The position numbers and the translations under genes were made by a program. Source: Hormiphora californensis (taxonomy: Eukaryota; Ctenophora; Tentaculata; Cydippida; Pleurobrachiidae). Taken from it: a stretch of DNA of 64,000 nucleotides. Below are positions 20,559 to 33,340 of this stretch, one piece after another (positions within the stretch are counted from its first letter, which is position 1; each line of letters begins with the position of its first letter). The notes beneath the pieces were generated by a model. The model ran no database searches and had not been told where the DNA came from. It was given only the letters and a program-made list of their open reading frames with translations. The DNA lies in assembly GCA_020137815.1 (NCBI GenBank), contig CM035354.1:6090015-6154014 (forward strand), read 5' to 3'.

Positions 20559-23320
20559 GAAACCAACATGTTGCTGTGTAGTGCGTGTATTGGATGGACA
20601 GGGCGACAAGTTTCTAGATACCTACCATCACAAGATATGGTGGAGAGAGGACGAGCACGATGGTATGGAGAATAGTTTGGGTGTTGCAGTCATACTACAA
20701 CGAACAAAGTCAGGTACATATGTGTGTGTTTCTTTGTAATTTCCTTCGCAACATATCCCTGATACTTTGCTATTACCCAATATATGCGAGGGTTAGAATA
20801 TAAAAAGTGGCTATATATCAGTGGTCATCCGACATAATTGCCATACCTCGACGTGAAATTCGACCTGAATCTCGACCTGGAATGAGACGCGCATTCGTAG
20901 TGAGAGAGACACAAAGACTAACGAGAGAGAAGAGTTGAAGCGCGACATCATTTTCTTACTGCGGCACATCTCTCTGATGCGCGCCTCATTCCAGGTCGAG
21001 ATTCAGGTCGAAATTCACGTCGGAATATGTCGGATGACCACTGTATGACCCCATTTCTCTCTCCCAGAGCTTGGTAAATTGCTGTCCCTCCCTGAGTTGA
21101 ATCCCCCTTCTGTTATGAAGGCGGGTAATGTCGGCACTCCCACTGCTGTCTTCCTAGACCTGGTTCAAAGGTGCAAACTACCCCCACCAATTATCAAGGT
21201 TGGTGTAAAGAGAGTTCCTATACAATTCTTGAACATTCTGTATTGGGGGGGGGGGCCGGCTGAAGTTTTTGAAGTTTGAAGTTTTCCACCCTACTTTTTG
21301 AGTTTTTGAAGTTTTTGAAGTTGACTTCAAAAACTTCAAAAACTTCAAAAACTCTAAACTACTTTTATATGCTATCAGTGACTATTATTACACTTGTTTA
21401 GGTTAGTTTCATGCTTGATACATATTGTGGCAAAGTTATCCGTCCTTGTCTGCCCTTTTTTTACCACAAATTAGGATATTTACAATGATTCCTAGCCATG
21501 AAATCCATGGCACAATTTGGTGTAAAAAATTAAATTTTTTTGTAAAAACAGATTTCATTTTCATTCTATAACTCAAAAAGTTGCCTAGAAAGTGCTAAGA
21601 AAGTGTTTAAAAATTATGAAGTAAATTTTCAAAAATTTTTTTGGGGCCACACCCTTTTTGCCAGTTTCACAAAATGCAAATTTTTTATTAAGGGAGTAGT
21701 GAAAAAAATATGGACACCAAAATCATCAGCGGCCTCGAGTTTATATAAGAGTTATGAAGCAACATAGGGCCTATCTCCAACGGTTTAGGAGACATGAGTT
21801 TTTGAAGTTTTTGAGGTTTTTGAAGTTTTCCACCCTAAGTTTCTCTTTGAAGTTTTTGAAGTTGACTTCAAAAACTTCAAAAACTTCAGCCGGCCCCCCC
21901 CCCCCTCTGTATTGAGCATTCCATCTGTTTCAACCTGTCAATTTTTTCAATTTTCGTTATCCAAAATTAATCGCTAAAGTCCAAAGTTGATGTCTGTGTA
22001 GTGAGGTTTACCTGTCCCCTCTCATTTCAGTAGAAGCTAAAGTTGGAGTTTCCCCGGACAATTAAAAGAAAACAGTACAGTGCTGTACCCCCCATTGTGG
22101 GATCTTGGGAATACCCCGCCACCAGTAGTGAACAAACAACCAGTAGTAGTGAGCCATCAAGTAGTGAAGCATCAACCAGTAGCAGCGACCATTTGATCAG
22201 TAAGGAGCCCACTAAACCATCTACCAGCCAGACACCCTCCGAAGTAGAGTCTAAAGGAGATGAACCTAATGATAAGGGGAGGGGTAAGAGACGGAAGGAG
22301 GAGAGTTGGTGGAGTGAGGAAGAGAGGAAGGAAGAGCATGATGGATCAGAGGACTGGGAGAGACACGAAACATTTCACAATGATGTTGGAACTCAGGTAA
22401 CTGGCGTTATTGTCTTTACTTCTCTATAACCAGAAGTTTCTGAATTATTGATGACGAGAGTCCGTATATAATTCATTAATTCATTTATAATTCATTTATT
22501 AATTAGTAATTATGTAATTAATTCCCACAGGATCGAACAAAGGAGAAGCTGTTTGAGGAAGATATGGAGATTGTGTGGGACAAGGGCTCCTCTGGTTTGG
22601 TGTTCTACACTGATGCTAACTTCTGGGCTGACTTAGAGGGAAAAGGTATGGACAACGTCTTCAAATCATTCACATTATTCTGCTTTTCAATGTGAACCCC
22701 ATTTTCTTTCCCAGTTCTCTCCTGTAACTCTACCCTCCACTTCAGACACGGATGGGTTGTGGGCTGATGAATGGGATGTTGATATGGGGGTATATGAGGG
22801 ACACCATGGGGACAAGGATGCAAGGGATACCGCTGAAAAGAGAGAAAGTGAACAGTTCAGGAAGTTTGGGGATGTGGAAGAGGAAGTGGGAGATTTCGAG
22901 AGACATACCAAGGTACATAGAGAGATGAAATTAGAAAGTAGTTTCCAATACTTCACTCAGACTTTACAGTTTGACAGTAGTCTCCACTGACCTCAACTAA
23001 CAGCTAACATTCTCCAGGGTTTTGGTGGAAGAATAATGAGACAGCAAGGCTGGAGTACAGGTGACGGACTTGGCAGATCGACCATTGGAATGATTGAGCC
23101 AATCACAGCCGAGAACCCTAAACACCCCAGGGACAAGGGAGGTCTGGGGTACCGGGGAGAGAGTCTGTTAGATGCGATCAGGAAGAATAATCCTAAACCT
23201 ATCACTGAGCCTATGATAGGGAGCAAATATGATAATGTGATAGATCACAGAGACTCTGTGAGAAGGACTGAAGATCCTACAGCGATGAAATATCGGAAGT
23301 TTGAGAAGAAACCGAAATGA
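20239..23320 (+). CDS. GPATCH3: G-patch domain protein 3
   Basis: Seven exons: 20239-20388, 20560-20713, 21068-21198, 22034-22396, 22531-22645, 22746-22912, 23018-23320, with all phases consistent (about 460 residues). The N-terminus FIVSNVPEKYRSCDMRRHF and FECFHYRHRPE matches GPATCH3, as do LPELNPPSVM...GNVGTP, DKGSSGLVFYTDANFW and DEWDVDMGVY...GGDKDARD-like segments. The G-patch is in the last exon (GFGGRIMRQQGWSTGDGLG ... GLGY). G-patch proteins activate DEAH-box RNA helicases; human GPATCH3 has also been linked to RIG-I/MAVS signalling. The introns host a CT microsatellite and two DNA elements. Confidence 0.92.
20501..20556. repeat. (CT)n microsatellite forming the pyrimidine tract of GPATCH3 intron 1
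   Basis: About 56 bases of pure CT run directly into the CCAG acceptor at 20557-20559, so the microsatellite serves as the polypyrimidine tract. Confidence 0.9.
20819..21043. mobile_element. Small MITE with CAGTGGTCATCCGACAT ends in GPATCH3 intron 2
   Basis: Inverted ends CAGTGGTCATCCGACAT at both termini continue for about 65 bp on each side with some mismatches, around a short GA-rich centre. Flanking TAT on both sides (20816-20818, 21044-21046) is a possible 3-bp TSD. Length 225 bp, non-coding. Confidence 0.7.
21245..21905. mobile_element. Non-autonomous element with oligo-G ends and 8-bp target duplication, GPATCH3 intron 3
   Basis: Left end: a G-tract then GGCCGGCTGAAGTTTTTGAAG; right end is its inverse ending in a C-tract. 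TCTGTATT occurs directly on both sides (21237-21244 and 21906-21913), an 8-bp TSD. Subterminal DNA is built of many copies of GAAGTTTTT and its complement, forming internal hairpins. It shares the oligo-G end and 8-bp TSD with the element at 1762-2317 but not the internal sequence. Confidence 0.8.
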
Positions 23321-23744
23321 GTGGGTTGTGTAAATGTTTATGTTTGTTTGTTTATCAATTGGAATTGGATTTATTGAATTCTTGACCTCTAATGAGTTGA
23401 ATATTATCTTTTGGTACGCAAAAACCGGGGAAATCTCGGGACTGAAAATTGGCACGCGCAAATACATTTTGCGCAGGGCAAAAATTCCGCTGCGCGCTTC
23501 AAATTATTGAAAATAATTTTATTTCCGACACAAAAAAATCGCGTCTGCCAACAAAAATTTTCCGTTCGCTGGTTGAAAAGCGCTGCCTTATCCCGCGCTG
23601 CGCGGGGGCCAGCAACGTTTGCCAAGTTCGCTGGTGGCGTTTTTGCTCGTTTTAGCGTTATCAAAAGGCGTTCCTGTATCCGTTTTAATCGAAATTAAGC
23701 CGAGATACATATCCATAGTTGCTACCACTAATTTTTAGCGTATC
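23321..23744. other. Short spacer with CpG/GCGC-rich putative promoter of PPP1R7
   Basis: From about 23440 to 23640 GCGC-containing words recur (CACGCGCAAAT, TTTGCGCAGGG, CTGCGCGC, GCGCTGCGCGGGG). Open frames across it have no recognisable protein. The exact 23-bp match to the ROGDI upstream region is at 23574-23596. CACTAATTTTTAG ends seven bases before the ATG. Confidence 0.45.
23574..23596 (+). promoter_or_regulatory. 23-bp block shared exactly with the region upstream of ROGDI
   Basis: Identical to 3695-3717, including GAAAAGCGCTGCC. It lies 149 bases before the PPP1R7 start. The flanking DNA is not similar beyond the block. Confidence 0.35.
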
Positions 23745-24647
23745 ATGGGCGAAGAGGCGGAACCAGAAGTTGAGGAACTTTTCATTGATCCAGCTGCAGA
23801 ATCTCTGGAATTTATTCACAAACGACTAACTGAGATTCCCGATGTTTCTCGCTGTAAAGACTGTGTCCGACTCGTGTGCAGACGGAATAAGATTAAGCGT
23901 GTTCAGCATCTTGATAATCTCGTGAAGCTTGAGGAACTCGATTTCAATGATAACGAGATTACTGGAATTGAAAACATCGAACATTTGGAAAACCTTGTTG
24001 AGCTTGATTTCAGTTACAATGTGATACCAGAAATTCGATGTATGGAGAAACTCACCAACCTCACTCAGTTGTACATGGCTCAGAACTCGATTGAGAAGAT
24101 CGAGGGAATATCAACTCTCGTCAATTTGAAATGTCTTGAACTTGGTGCTAACAGGATACGTGCTATTGAAAACTTGGATCCTTTGGTGAATCTTGAGAAA
24201 TTGTTCCTTGGAAAAAACAAGATTACTCAGATTGTCGGGTTGGAAAATCTGGTGAACCTGAAATGCCTTGATATCCAGGCTAACAGGATAACCAAAATCG
24301 AGAATTTGGAAAACAATCTCAAGTTAGAAGAACTTTATCTCAGTCATAACGGAATTGAGAAGATCGAGAATCTTGATATCAATACAGAGTTGTACACCAT
24401 CGACTTATCGCATAACCAGATTGAAGTTTTGGAAAATCTCGGCTCACTTTCTGCGATTATGGAATTTTGGATGAACGACAACAAAATTGCCTCATTTGAA
24501 GAGTTGAAAAAGTTGGAACACATGAAAGAGCTGGAGACGGTTTATTTTGAGAGAAATCCCATTTCAACAGACACAATGTACCGTAAAAAGATACAGCTAT
24601 ATTTGCCTGGTATCAAACAAATTGATGCAACTTACGTCAGAGTGTAA
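23745..24647 (+). CDS. PPP1R7: Protein phosphatase 1 regulatory subunit 7 (SDS22)
   Basis: Single exon, 300 residues. Eleven or so 22-residue SDS22-type leucine-rich repeats (consensus LxxLexLdLsxNxIxxIenL) run from about residue 50 to 270, followed by the LRR cap ETVYFERNPISTD...YRKKIQLYLPGIKQID. Length and sequence match the family. SDS22 binds the PP1 catalytic subunit, helping its biogenesis and mitotic functions. No frame damage. The base composition is slightly more AT-rich than in neighbouring genes. Confidence 0.95.
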   Translation: MGEEAEPEVEELFIDPAAESLEFIHKRLTEIPDVSRCKDCVRLVCRRNKIKRVQHLDNLVKLEELDFNDNEITGIENIEHLENLVELDFSYNVIPEIRCMEKLTNLTQLYMAQNSIEKIEGISTLVNLKCLELGANRIRAIENLDPLVNLEKLFLGKNKITQIVGLENLVNLKCLDIQANRITKIENLENNLKLEELYLSHNGIEKIENLDINTELYTIDLSHNQIEVLENLGSLSAIMEFWMNDNKIASFEELKKLEHMKELETVYFERNPISTDTMYRKKIQLYLPGIKQIDATYVRV

Positions 24648-24781
24648 CTCTCCTACAATTTTTTGTTTCTCTCTTTCTCCGTGTGTGTTGTACAGCTCTG
24701 TTTCGAAAATGTGTGTTTCCTCGTTGCTTCTCGTGCGTGTTCTCATTTGAGCACATACATTTTCCAATCTCCCACCTTTTT

Positions 24782-25323
24782 CAGGGGCGTCGACACGGGT
24801 TCGGGCCAGGTGTGGCAGCCGGTGCGAAGCACCGGTATTATATGTGGCATACAAATATGCGACCGGAGCGCCCGAGGGGCGCGTAGGGAGCTCCGGCAGG
24901 GGGTTTGGGGGCGCAGCCCCCCAACCGGGGTCCAGGGGCGGGAGCCTCTGGTGGGGGTCTAGGGGGCGAAGCCCCCGGAAAATTTTTTGGTTTAAGCAAG
25001 CATTTTAAAGCATTTTCCCGATAACTAATTGTAATATTTTGAACAATCTTTCCCTGTATTTTAGACTGATATCACCAGCGAACGTATACAATAGCAGTAT
25101 TTATCTCCCTTTTTTCTTTTCCCTTTTTGGGAAGCCCCTCAGCCGGGGTCCAGGAGGCAAGGGCCTCTGAATCAAAGTCTGATGGGGGTCTAGGGGGCAA
25201 AGCCCCCGGAAAATTTTTTGTTTAAGCAAGCATTTTAAAGCATTTTCCAGAGAAATTGACCTTTGCCTGGGAATTCCAGGTATGGCGGCCGCCATACCTG
25301 CCATACCCGTGTCGACGCCCCTG
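24782..25323. mobile_element. hAT-like non-autonomous element with CAGGGGCGTCGACACGGGT ends
   Basis: Perfectly inverted ends of 19 bases and a 5-bp duplication TTTTT on either side (24777-24781, 25324-25328; homopolymer, so weaker evidence). CAGGG termini are typical of hAT elements. Internally a block of about 70 bp with GGGGTCTAGGGGGC and AAGCATTTTAAAGCATTTTCC occurs twice (about 24950-25020 and 25185-25255). It fills the gap between PPP1R7 and SAP130. Confidence 0.72.
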
Positions 25324-25377
25324 TTTTTCCTGTTTTTACCCTTTTCTATAATTGAACATCTCCTTTCTCCTCAACAG

Positions 25378-27151
25378 ATGTACCTAACACTTTTCTCTTT
25401 TCGTGTAGCTAAGCAGAGCAGGCAAAATGTAATGCAGTCTGGCAACCGTCACATGAGAGACCAGCGGGACTCAGACCTTGTGCGCAGTCTCAAATCGCCC
25501 ATGGTCTTCTCTGCACAGATGGGCTCCCAACGGGGGGCTCCAAATCCCAAACTGATGACGATCACACACCAGGGAAAACAGCAGAGTGCCATTTATAATA
25601 GCAGGTAAAATCTTTCTCTCTCTCCGTGATTTGGTAGACTAGGTAACCATTAAACGACCTAGTAAGGGGACCATTTATATGTTATAGAACTTTCTCTCTC
25701 TCTCTCTCTTGTTTCTCACCCCCCCCCCCCCTCCGATAATTTCTCGTTTTATAATCCCTGACATCATATCTCTCCCTAGGTTTCCCAATCCGAGTATATT
25801 TACTGCTAAGAGTTCCCCGCCAACACACGAAGGTGCAAGTGCGTTCAGTGTTCCCCGGTCATCTGCTTTTAACCGAGTAGCGGCCCTTCAAACCCAGGCT
25901 GGGAGGAGGAAAGAAGAGATGGTGGAGCCCAAATCTCGGGGTGGACAGGTTGTGTGGCAACAAGCCAGCTCCAACGAGCAGGTTTATAGGATGGCTCACA
26001 TACAGCAACAACCGGGTAGTAACGGCAGCTCCATCATCCAGATCCCTCAAAATCTCCCTCCACACCACCCCTCCTTCTACATGGACCCTCCTAACGTCTC
26101 CACTCCCTTCTTCAACTTCAACTCCCAGAACGTCCCTCTAGTAATCAACTCTAATATCAATGGATACCTCTCATCCCGGCCGTCAATTCTACGGAAAGTC
26201 GCCAAACCTCCCCCTCCCACAGCTGCAGCTCCCCACCATCCCCCACACCACCACGATCACAATGGGTCCTATGGAGAGGTGTTCAAGGGATTAAAACACG
26301 GCAGATCCTCCATGCACGGGGGCGTCTCAACCTCAGTCTCATCAGGCGCAGCAACAGCAGCCCCTGTCTCCAATGACCCCTATGTGTTCTGCGATTCTCC
26401 CCGGAAGAAACCCAGAAAACAGGTGGTGATAGCACACGAGGACTCGTACGCAAGTAATGTTCCTGAGGTGATAGTACCCGTGGGTGGTATAAAACAACAA
26501 CAACACCCAGTGGTCCAACAAGAGGATACCATCTCCTTCTATACTCCGTGTCGCCGGATGTCCCTCCTTCCCGCGTCCTCCAAAATACCGGGACGGGATA
26601 TAAACCACTTTGAGCGGTACCGGGATGTTAAAGTGCGGAAGAAGAGGAAATTCAACGAGCCCGTTCCGGAGGCGAGTTATGTTGCGTCCCAAGGTTGGCG
26701 GCTGATCCACCTAAAAAGTCAGCTGGAGGAACTGACGGGGACGCAGCGGGAAAACAAGGCAAAGATTTGTGAGTTCAGAGATTACTTCTGTTCCCTCGAG
26801 ATAGAAGAAAAGAAAATCGGGGGAGGAGGAGGTGGTGGTGGTTCATCATCAGATTCAATCGGAGAGTTGGTAACCAAGATAACGCACTGTTGCCATAACA
26901 ACGGCTCACAAATGAAGCAGGTCATGGGGGCTCTGGACAAGCTGGTGAATAGTCACAAACCTCGTGTACTAGAACTGGTCAGGGAGTTAAAGGATCGTAA
27001 CACAAGTTCAGTGGTGGTATCAGCAGCCACAACGGCAGCTAACACCTCAATATCAACACCAGTTGTACCTGGAGTAACGAGAAGAAAGAGGACACCGCCC
27101 CCAAAGAAGGAAGTTAGCAGCAAAAAGAAAAGCAGAAAAAGGAAAACCTGA
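25378..27151 (+). CDS. SAP130: Sin3A-associated protein SAP130, short form
   Basis: Exons 25378-25604 and 25780-27151, about 532 residues, roughly half the vertebrate length. Family landmarks: SSRPSILRKVAKPP (human PRPSILRKKPA), CDSPRKKPRKQ, and the C-terminal domain HFERYRDVKVRKKRKF ... ASQGWRLIHLKSQLEELT with the helical end that contacts the SIN3/HDAC complex. The middle is low complexity, rich in Pro, His, Ser and Gly. SAP130 is a subunit of the SIN3 histone deacetylase corepressor and mediates repression. The start is uncertain: ATG 25378 lies directly after a CAACAG acceptor, but a second acceptor (CGTGTAG, 25407-25408) would make ATG 25432 the first codon. Confidence 0.88.
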
Positions 27152-28137
27152 GACACTATTTGAGTGTGAATGAATACATCTATATAAGATCTGAGAGAGA
27201 GAGTTTGTGTGTGTGATTGTGTGATTGTACAGACCTATATGTTGCACTGCTTCCCCCAGTGTGTCACCTGCACGGGACAGAGAGGGACAGATATTATATG
27301 GGACAGACAATAAAGTGAGTGACAATAACAAAAAGGACAGACTGACAGACGAAATGGTGGTAATACTACTTAGGTGGATATAGGGGGACAGAGTGAAGAT
27401 ATGGAGAAATATACAACATACCAAATATATATATATTGAGGTTAACGCACACACACACAACATTTTAACTCTTAAATGGTGGACGGACTCTTTTTAAGAT
27501 TGATTTAAATACGTTATGTGTGTGAAGTGTGTGTCTTTTAACTTGTCCGTCTGAAGAGTGAGAGAGAGAGGTGAGTTAGTGTGTGATTTTTGAGTGGGCT
27601 AGTGTTTGAGATAAGAGTTCAACTGACGGACAGGAAGAGAAGTTTATTTTATTTAGGTCCGGGATATAAAATGAATTAAAATGTTAGCCAGGGTTAAATA
27701 ATATATATTGGTAGGGCCCTAAAATGAGATGCCAGCCGCCGGAAGAATCAACAAATCAAAATTGTTAAAAAGTATGAGTAAGAGAGAAAATAAAGTGAGA
27801 GAGAAAGCGCGAAAAGAGATTTATTGTCCGACTTAAACCAATCCTATTACAAGTTATTATACGATTTGTTTTTCTTTGTTTAAAAGTAGAGATATCTATA
27901 TCTGGGCCCGGGGCCGGCTCCAAAACAATACACTTTTGTCGACCTCTTGCAAATCGATAAGGTTACCAAATCTACACCCTAAAAAGGTTTAAATGCCCCC
28001 TTCTTTACCGTCTATGTTCACATATTTCCCTCAACACGTTTCCCCTCCTCGCACCATCTCCACAATTTCTTTCCCTGTAACTACTCTACCTCTCTCTCAC
28101 ATCAATTCCCTCTCTAACATCGCTCTGATTGTATAAG
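27152..28137. other. SAP130 3' region and MED22 upstream region
   Basis: GA- and GT-rich, AT-rich DNA without a recognisable gene. Several short GA runs (27190-27205, 27560-27570, 27783-27810). From 28000 it becomes C/T-rich leading to CTCTCTAACATCG, a possible branch site, before the MED22 start. Confidence 0.45.
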
Positions 28138-30939
28138 ATGTCGGGTGTTAGAAACAACCTACAAGAAGAGTACAGCAGGAGACTGAACGAGGCGACCTCT
28201 AACCTCCTCTCTAACTATGGTGCAATTGTGTCCGCCCTGAGGATCGATGATGATTCCAAGTTGACTAGTACCAACCAATCATACCAAGATAATTATCAGG
28301 TAATTAATAATCAGAGTGGGGTTGACATGGTCCCCGCAGGAATTGTTATTAGGGGAGGTAAAACTTTGTTTAGGAAATACAGTATTCTATTTTATTTCAC
28401 CCTCTGCACATGTGGCGACTGTAGTTGTCCCCCGCGAGTTTCTTTCTCGGTCGTTGTGCCGGTTGTGCTAGTTTATTCTCCCTCCCTTTCTCTCTATCTA
28501 TCTCCCTCACATGTGCGGCCAAACTGAATTATGTTTGTGTGTGCGGCCAACACGGAAGAACAATGCGTCTTCTGCAAGCCTGTGCTAACAAATCGCTGCC
28601 TTTTTCTACCCCACTAGGCAAAAAGCAGCTGTACCTTCTCGAGAATTCTACCATTTCACCCCTCAGGCTACCAGCACACTCTTCACCCCAGGCCTACTCT
28701 TATACACCGCCCCTCAGGGTCCAATAACAATAATATCATGTTTACAGCTGCAGCTTCCCAATGACATCACCCTCGACCTCAGGCTAATGTCCGGTGCACG
28801 AACATACTAAAGGCAGGGGAGTCCCTACTAGACCTGATATCTGACCTGAAGGAGGCACTGATTTTCAAAGATTTTCCCGCCATCAACTCTTCCCTAACTG
28901 CACAAAAGGTATAATGAGAAATACAATCAGAGGGAGCAATCAAAAACTGGATTGCGTTAAAGAGAGGGGGTGCTACGGGTTGAGAAAAAGATGGGAGATA
29001 GGGAGCTAAGAGTGAGAAAGAGAAGGGAAGGGGTGAAAATCAAAATGCATAGCTAAGAGCTATCTCTCTTTACCCGCATCTTGCTTTACTAAGAAAAGTT
29101 TCAAACATTAAATTGAATACTGCCCCCTCTTTGTATCCATCTTGACATCTTATTGTTGGCAGTTTTAATTTATTTGTTCTGCGGTATGATAGTTCTCCGG
29201 AGCTCCTTGCCCTCGATTTCTTGGGGAAGGGGTTTTAGAGAGAGAAAGATAAAGTAAAAAAAGAGTTCCTAACTTCTACATCTATCCAAAACAACCCTCC
29301 AATTTCGAATTCTCTCCCTCCATAAAACAGTTTCTAATTCTATCCCTCCATTAAAGGGATACTGACATATTCAAATCGACCATCTCAAATTTTAGTAAAA
29401 CATTGCCCAATCACATCATCTGAGAGAATAAATACATTGTGTCGAAGTCCGAGCTCTCTACTCCCTCTACTTCTCAAGATATAGGGTCCCAAATATTAAC
29501 ACCCACTAATTGGTTATGGTAAGAGGAGGAGACCAGCATTACAGATTACAGGTAAACACGAGCCTGTTTATATGTCATTATCTCAGCTAATACACATGCG
29601 ATTTTGACCGTGTTTTTTCTAAAACCTTTAAGACCACTTCTAGTTTCTGTTTTTGGTTTCCATTTGTCTCTAGACTTGTCATAAATAGATAGAACTATAA
29701 CTAAGCAAGACGGTGATTTTTTTTGAAATGTATGCCTTCTTAGAACAATATTATCATGGTATACAGTAACTAATGTCAATCAGACTTGGCTATACTTCCT
29801 CAATTTTACATACAAATTGTTAGTATTTAGCCCATAGTCAATAACATAGTCAATAGTTATCAACTATTCAGCCCTCAAATGAATATTGTATCCTAGGAGA
29901 GTATAAACTGAAAAATTTAGCCAAATAATTGGTATAAAAGGCAAAACCACTAAACCCGACTAATTTTGATACGTTGAATCACGTGAGCAACTTTGGCAAG
30001 CGCCCAGGGGTGGAGAAAGTGACCTAATTGAACATAATCGGGTCTAATTGATCGTAACTGTAACTTATCGCATGAAAACGTTATCAATTCATGTGAGAGC
30101 ACTATCATCACTAATTTTGATACGCTGAATCACGTAAGCGGCTTTTCCAAGCCGTCAGAGGTGAAGAAAGTGTCCTAATTGAGCATAATTTAGTCTAATT
30201 GGCGATAATTGCATTTTTCAACTGGAAATGCTGAAAGATCGCATGTGGGGCACTTTACACACTAATTTTGATACACTGAATCACGTGAGCAACTTTTCCA
30301 AGTCCTCAGAGGTCGGCAAAGTGCCCTAATTGCCCATAATTGGGTCTAATTGACCTTACTCCAGTTTACCTCAAACTGCACTGTTTACTTGTTTATTTAC
30401 TGATTTTTTTGGTCATTCTGATACAGATAATAAGAAAATACTAAAAATTTAAAACATTTCTAACTTCCAGAAAAAAATCCGGTCAAAATCGTGCATGTGA
30501 AAGTTGAGATATTGACAGATAAACAGACTCGTGTTTACATGTAATTTGCAATAAAACTCTCCCCCTATACCATAACCAATTACGAAGTGCTAAAAGGTGG
30601 GGCCCTATATCTTGAGAACGAGAGGGAGTAGAGAGTTCGCACTTCGACTCATCCTATTTTTATCTCCCAACCAGTTACCACACCCAGGATCGTTGAAAAA
30701 GTCAAACAATTTTGAATATGTCAGTATCCCTTTAAACAGTTCCCCCCCCCCCTCCAGTTTCTAATTCTCTCCCTCCATTAAACAGTTTCTAATCCCCCTG
30801 CTCCAGTTTCTAATTCCCTCCCTCCGTTCAGGTACTGATGGAGCAGAACAGGATACGAATTAACAAGGAGTGTATCACTGTTAAGGAGGAAATGAGCCCG
30901 TTCCTTCATGAAATTGAGTTGGAGTATTACAAATCCTGA
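28138..30939 (+). CDS. MED22: Mediator subunit 22
   Basis: Exons 28138-28299, 28783-28908 and 30832-30939 (all phase 0) encode 131 residues, matching the conserved MED22/Surf5 core without the vertebrate tail. The helix EEYSRRLNEATSNLLSNYGAIV, then QSYQDNYQ, NILKAGESLLDLISDLKEAL and FKDFPAINSSL, and the last exon with KEEMSPFLHEIELEYY align gaplessly with the human protein. MED22 is a head-module subunit of Mediator, which links activators to RNA polymerase II. The second intron (1.9 kb) is enlarged by the TTAA element at 29355-30731. Confidence 0.93.
29355..30731. mobile_element. TTAA-flanked non-autonomous DNA element in MED22 intron 2
   Basis: Inverted ends AGGGATACTGACATATTCAAA; TTAA directly on both sides (29351-29354, 30732-30735). 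TTAA targets are used by piggyBac and Kolobok families. Imperfect inversion extends about 200 bp inwards (CTCTACTCCCTCT and TATAGGG blocks are mirrored). The centre contains three tandem, roughly 150-bp units carrying TTTTGATACGCTGAATCACG and CCTAATTGAGCATAATT-like words, also found in the element at 55313-56103. No transposase. Confidence 0.75.
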
Positions 30940-32767
<1,828 letters not shown>

Positions 32768-33340
32768 GTTATCAGGGTGTGAACTGCATGTCGTGTTTGC
32801 TAGTCGCGAGCGCGCTTGCGAGACAAGAAAACACGTCAAGGTTCATTAACAAGCATGCTGCTCAGTCATTTTAGATTTAATACACAATGTAAGGATACCA
32901 TGTAATAGGTGAGACTCTTGCCGTCACCCTCGTTCAAGTCCCGTGAAAAACGGAGCAGTACACGCAAACTGATGCCCATTTTCCTCGCGTGACCCCGATT
33001 CAGCAGTTTGAGACACCAACTCTTTAGGGGGCCATATCTCAGGAACCAGACAAGATAGGAAAAATCGCCGTCTAACGAGGCGTACAGTTTTTAATCTAGT
33101 TTACCACTGTACCGGCCGTTTCACTCTCCGACCTAAAACAAAAATCGCAACCCCACAAAACTTCAAAATAATGAAATTCGCATCTCGCATGTCGTGTTGC
33201 ATGTCGTGTTGCATGTCGTGTCATGTTATTGACGCGCTCGCGTTCAACTCTCACACAGCAGCTGCAGAACATGGCGGGAAACATCGAGGAGTAGAGAGAG
33301 GGTCGGTGCCGAATCAAATATTTCTTGATCTTGATCTACT

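Noticed and set aside
23411-23698. 95-residue frame upstream of PPP1R7
   Set aside because: It overlaps the GCGC-rich promoter patch, has an opposite-strand counterpart, and has no recognisable domain.
33096-33317. A 73-residue minus-strand frame repeated exactly at 37774-37995 on the plus strand
   Set aside because: The identity follows from the inverted arms of the fold-back element, not from a conserved protein; no domain recognised.
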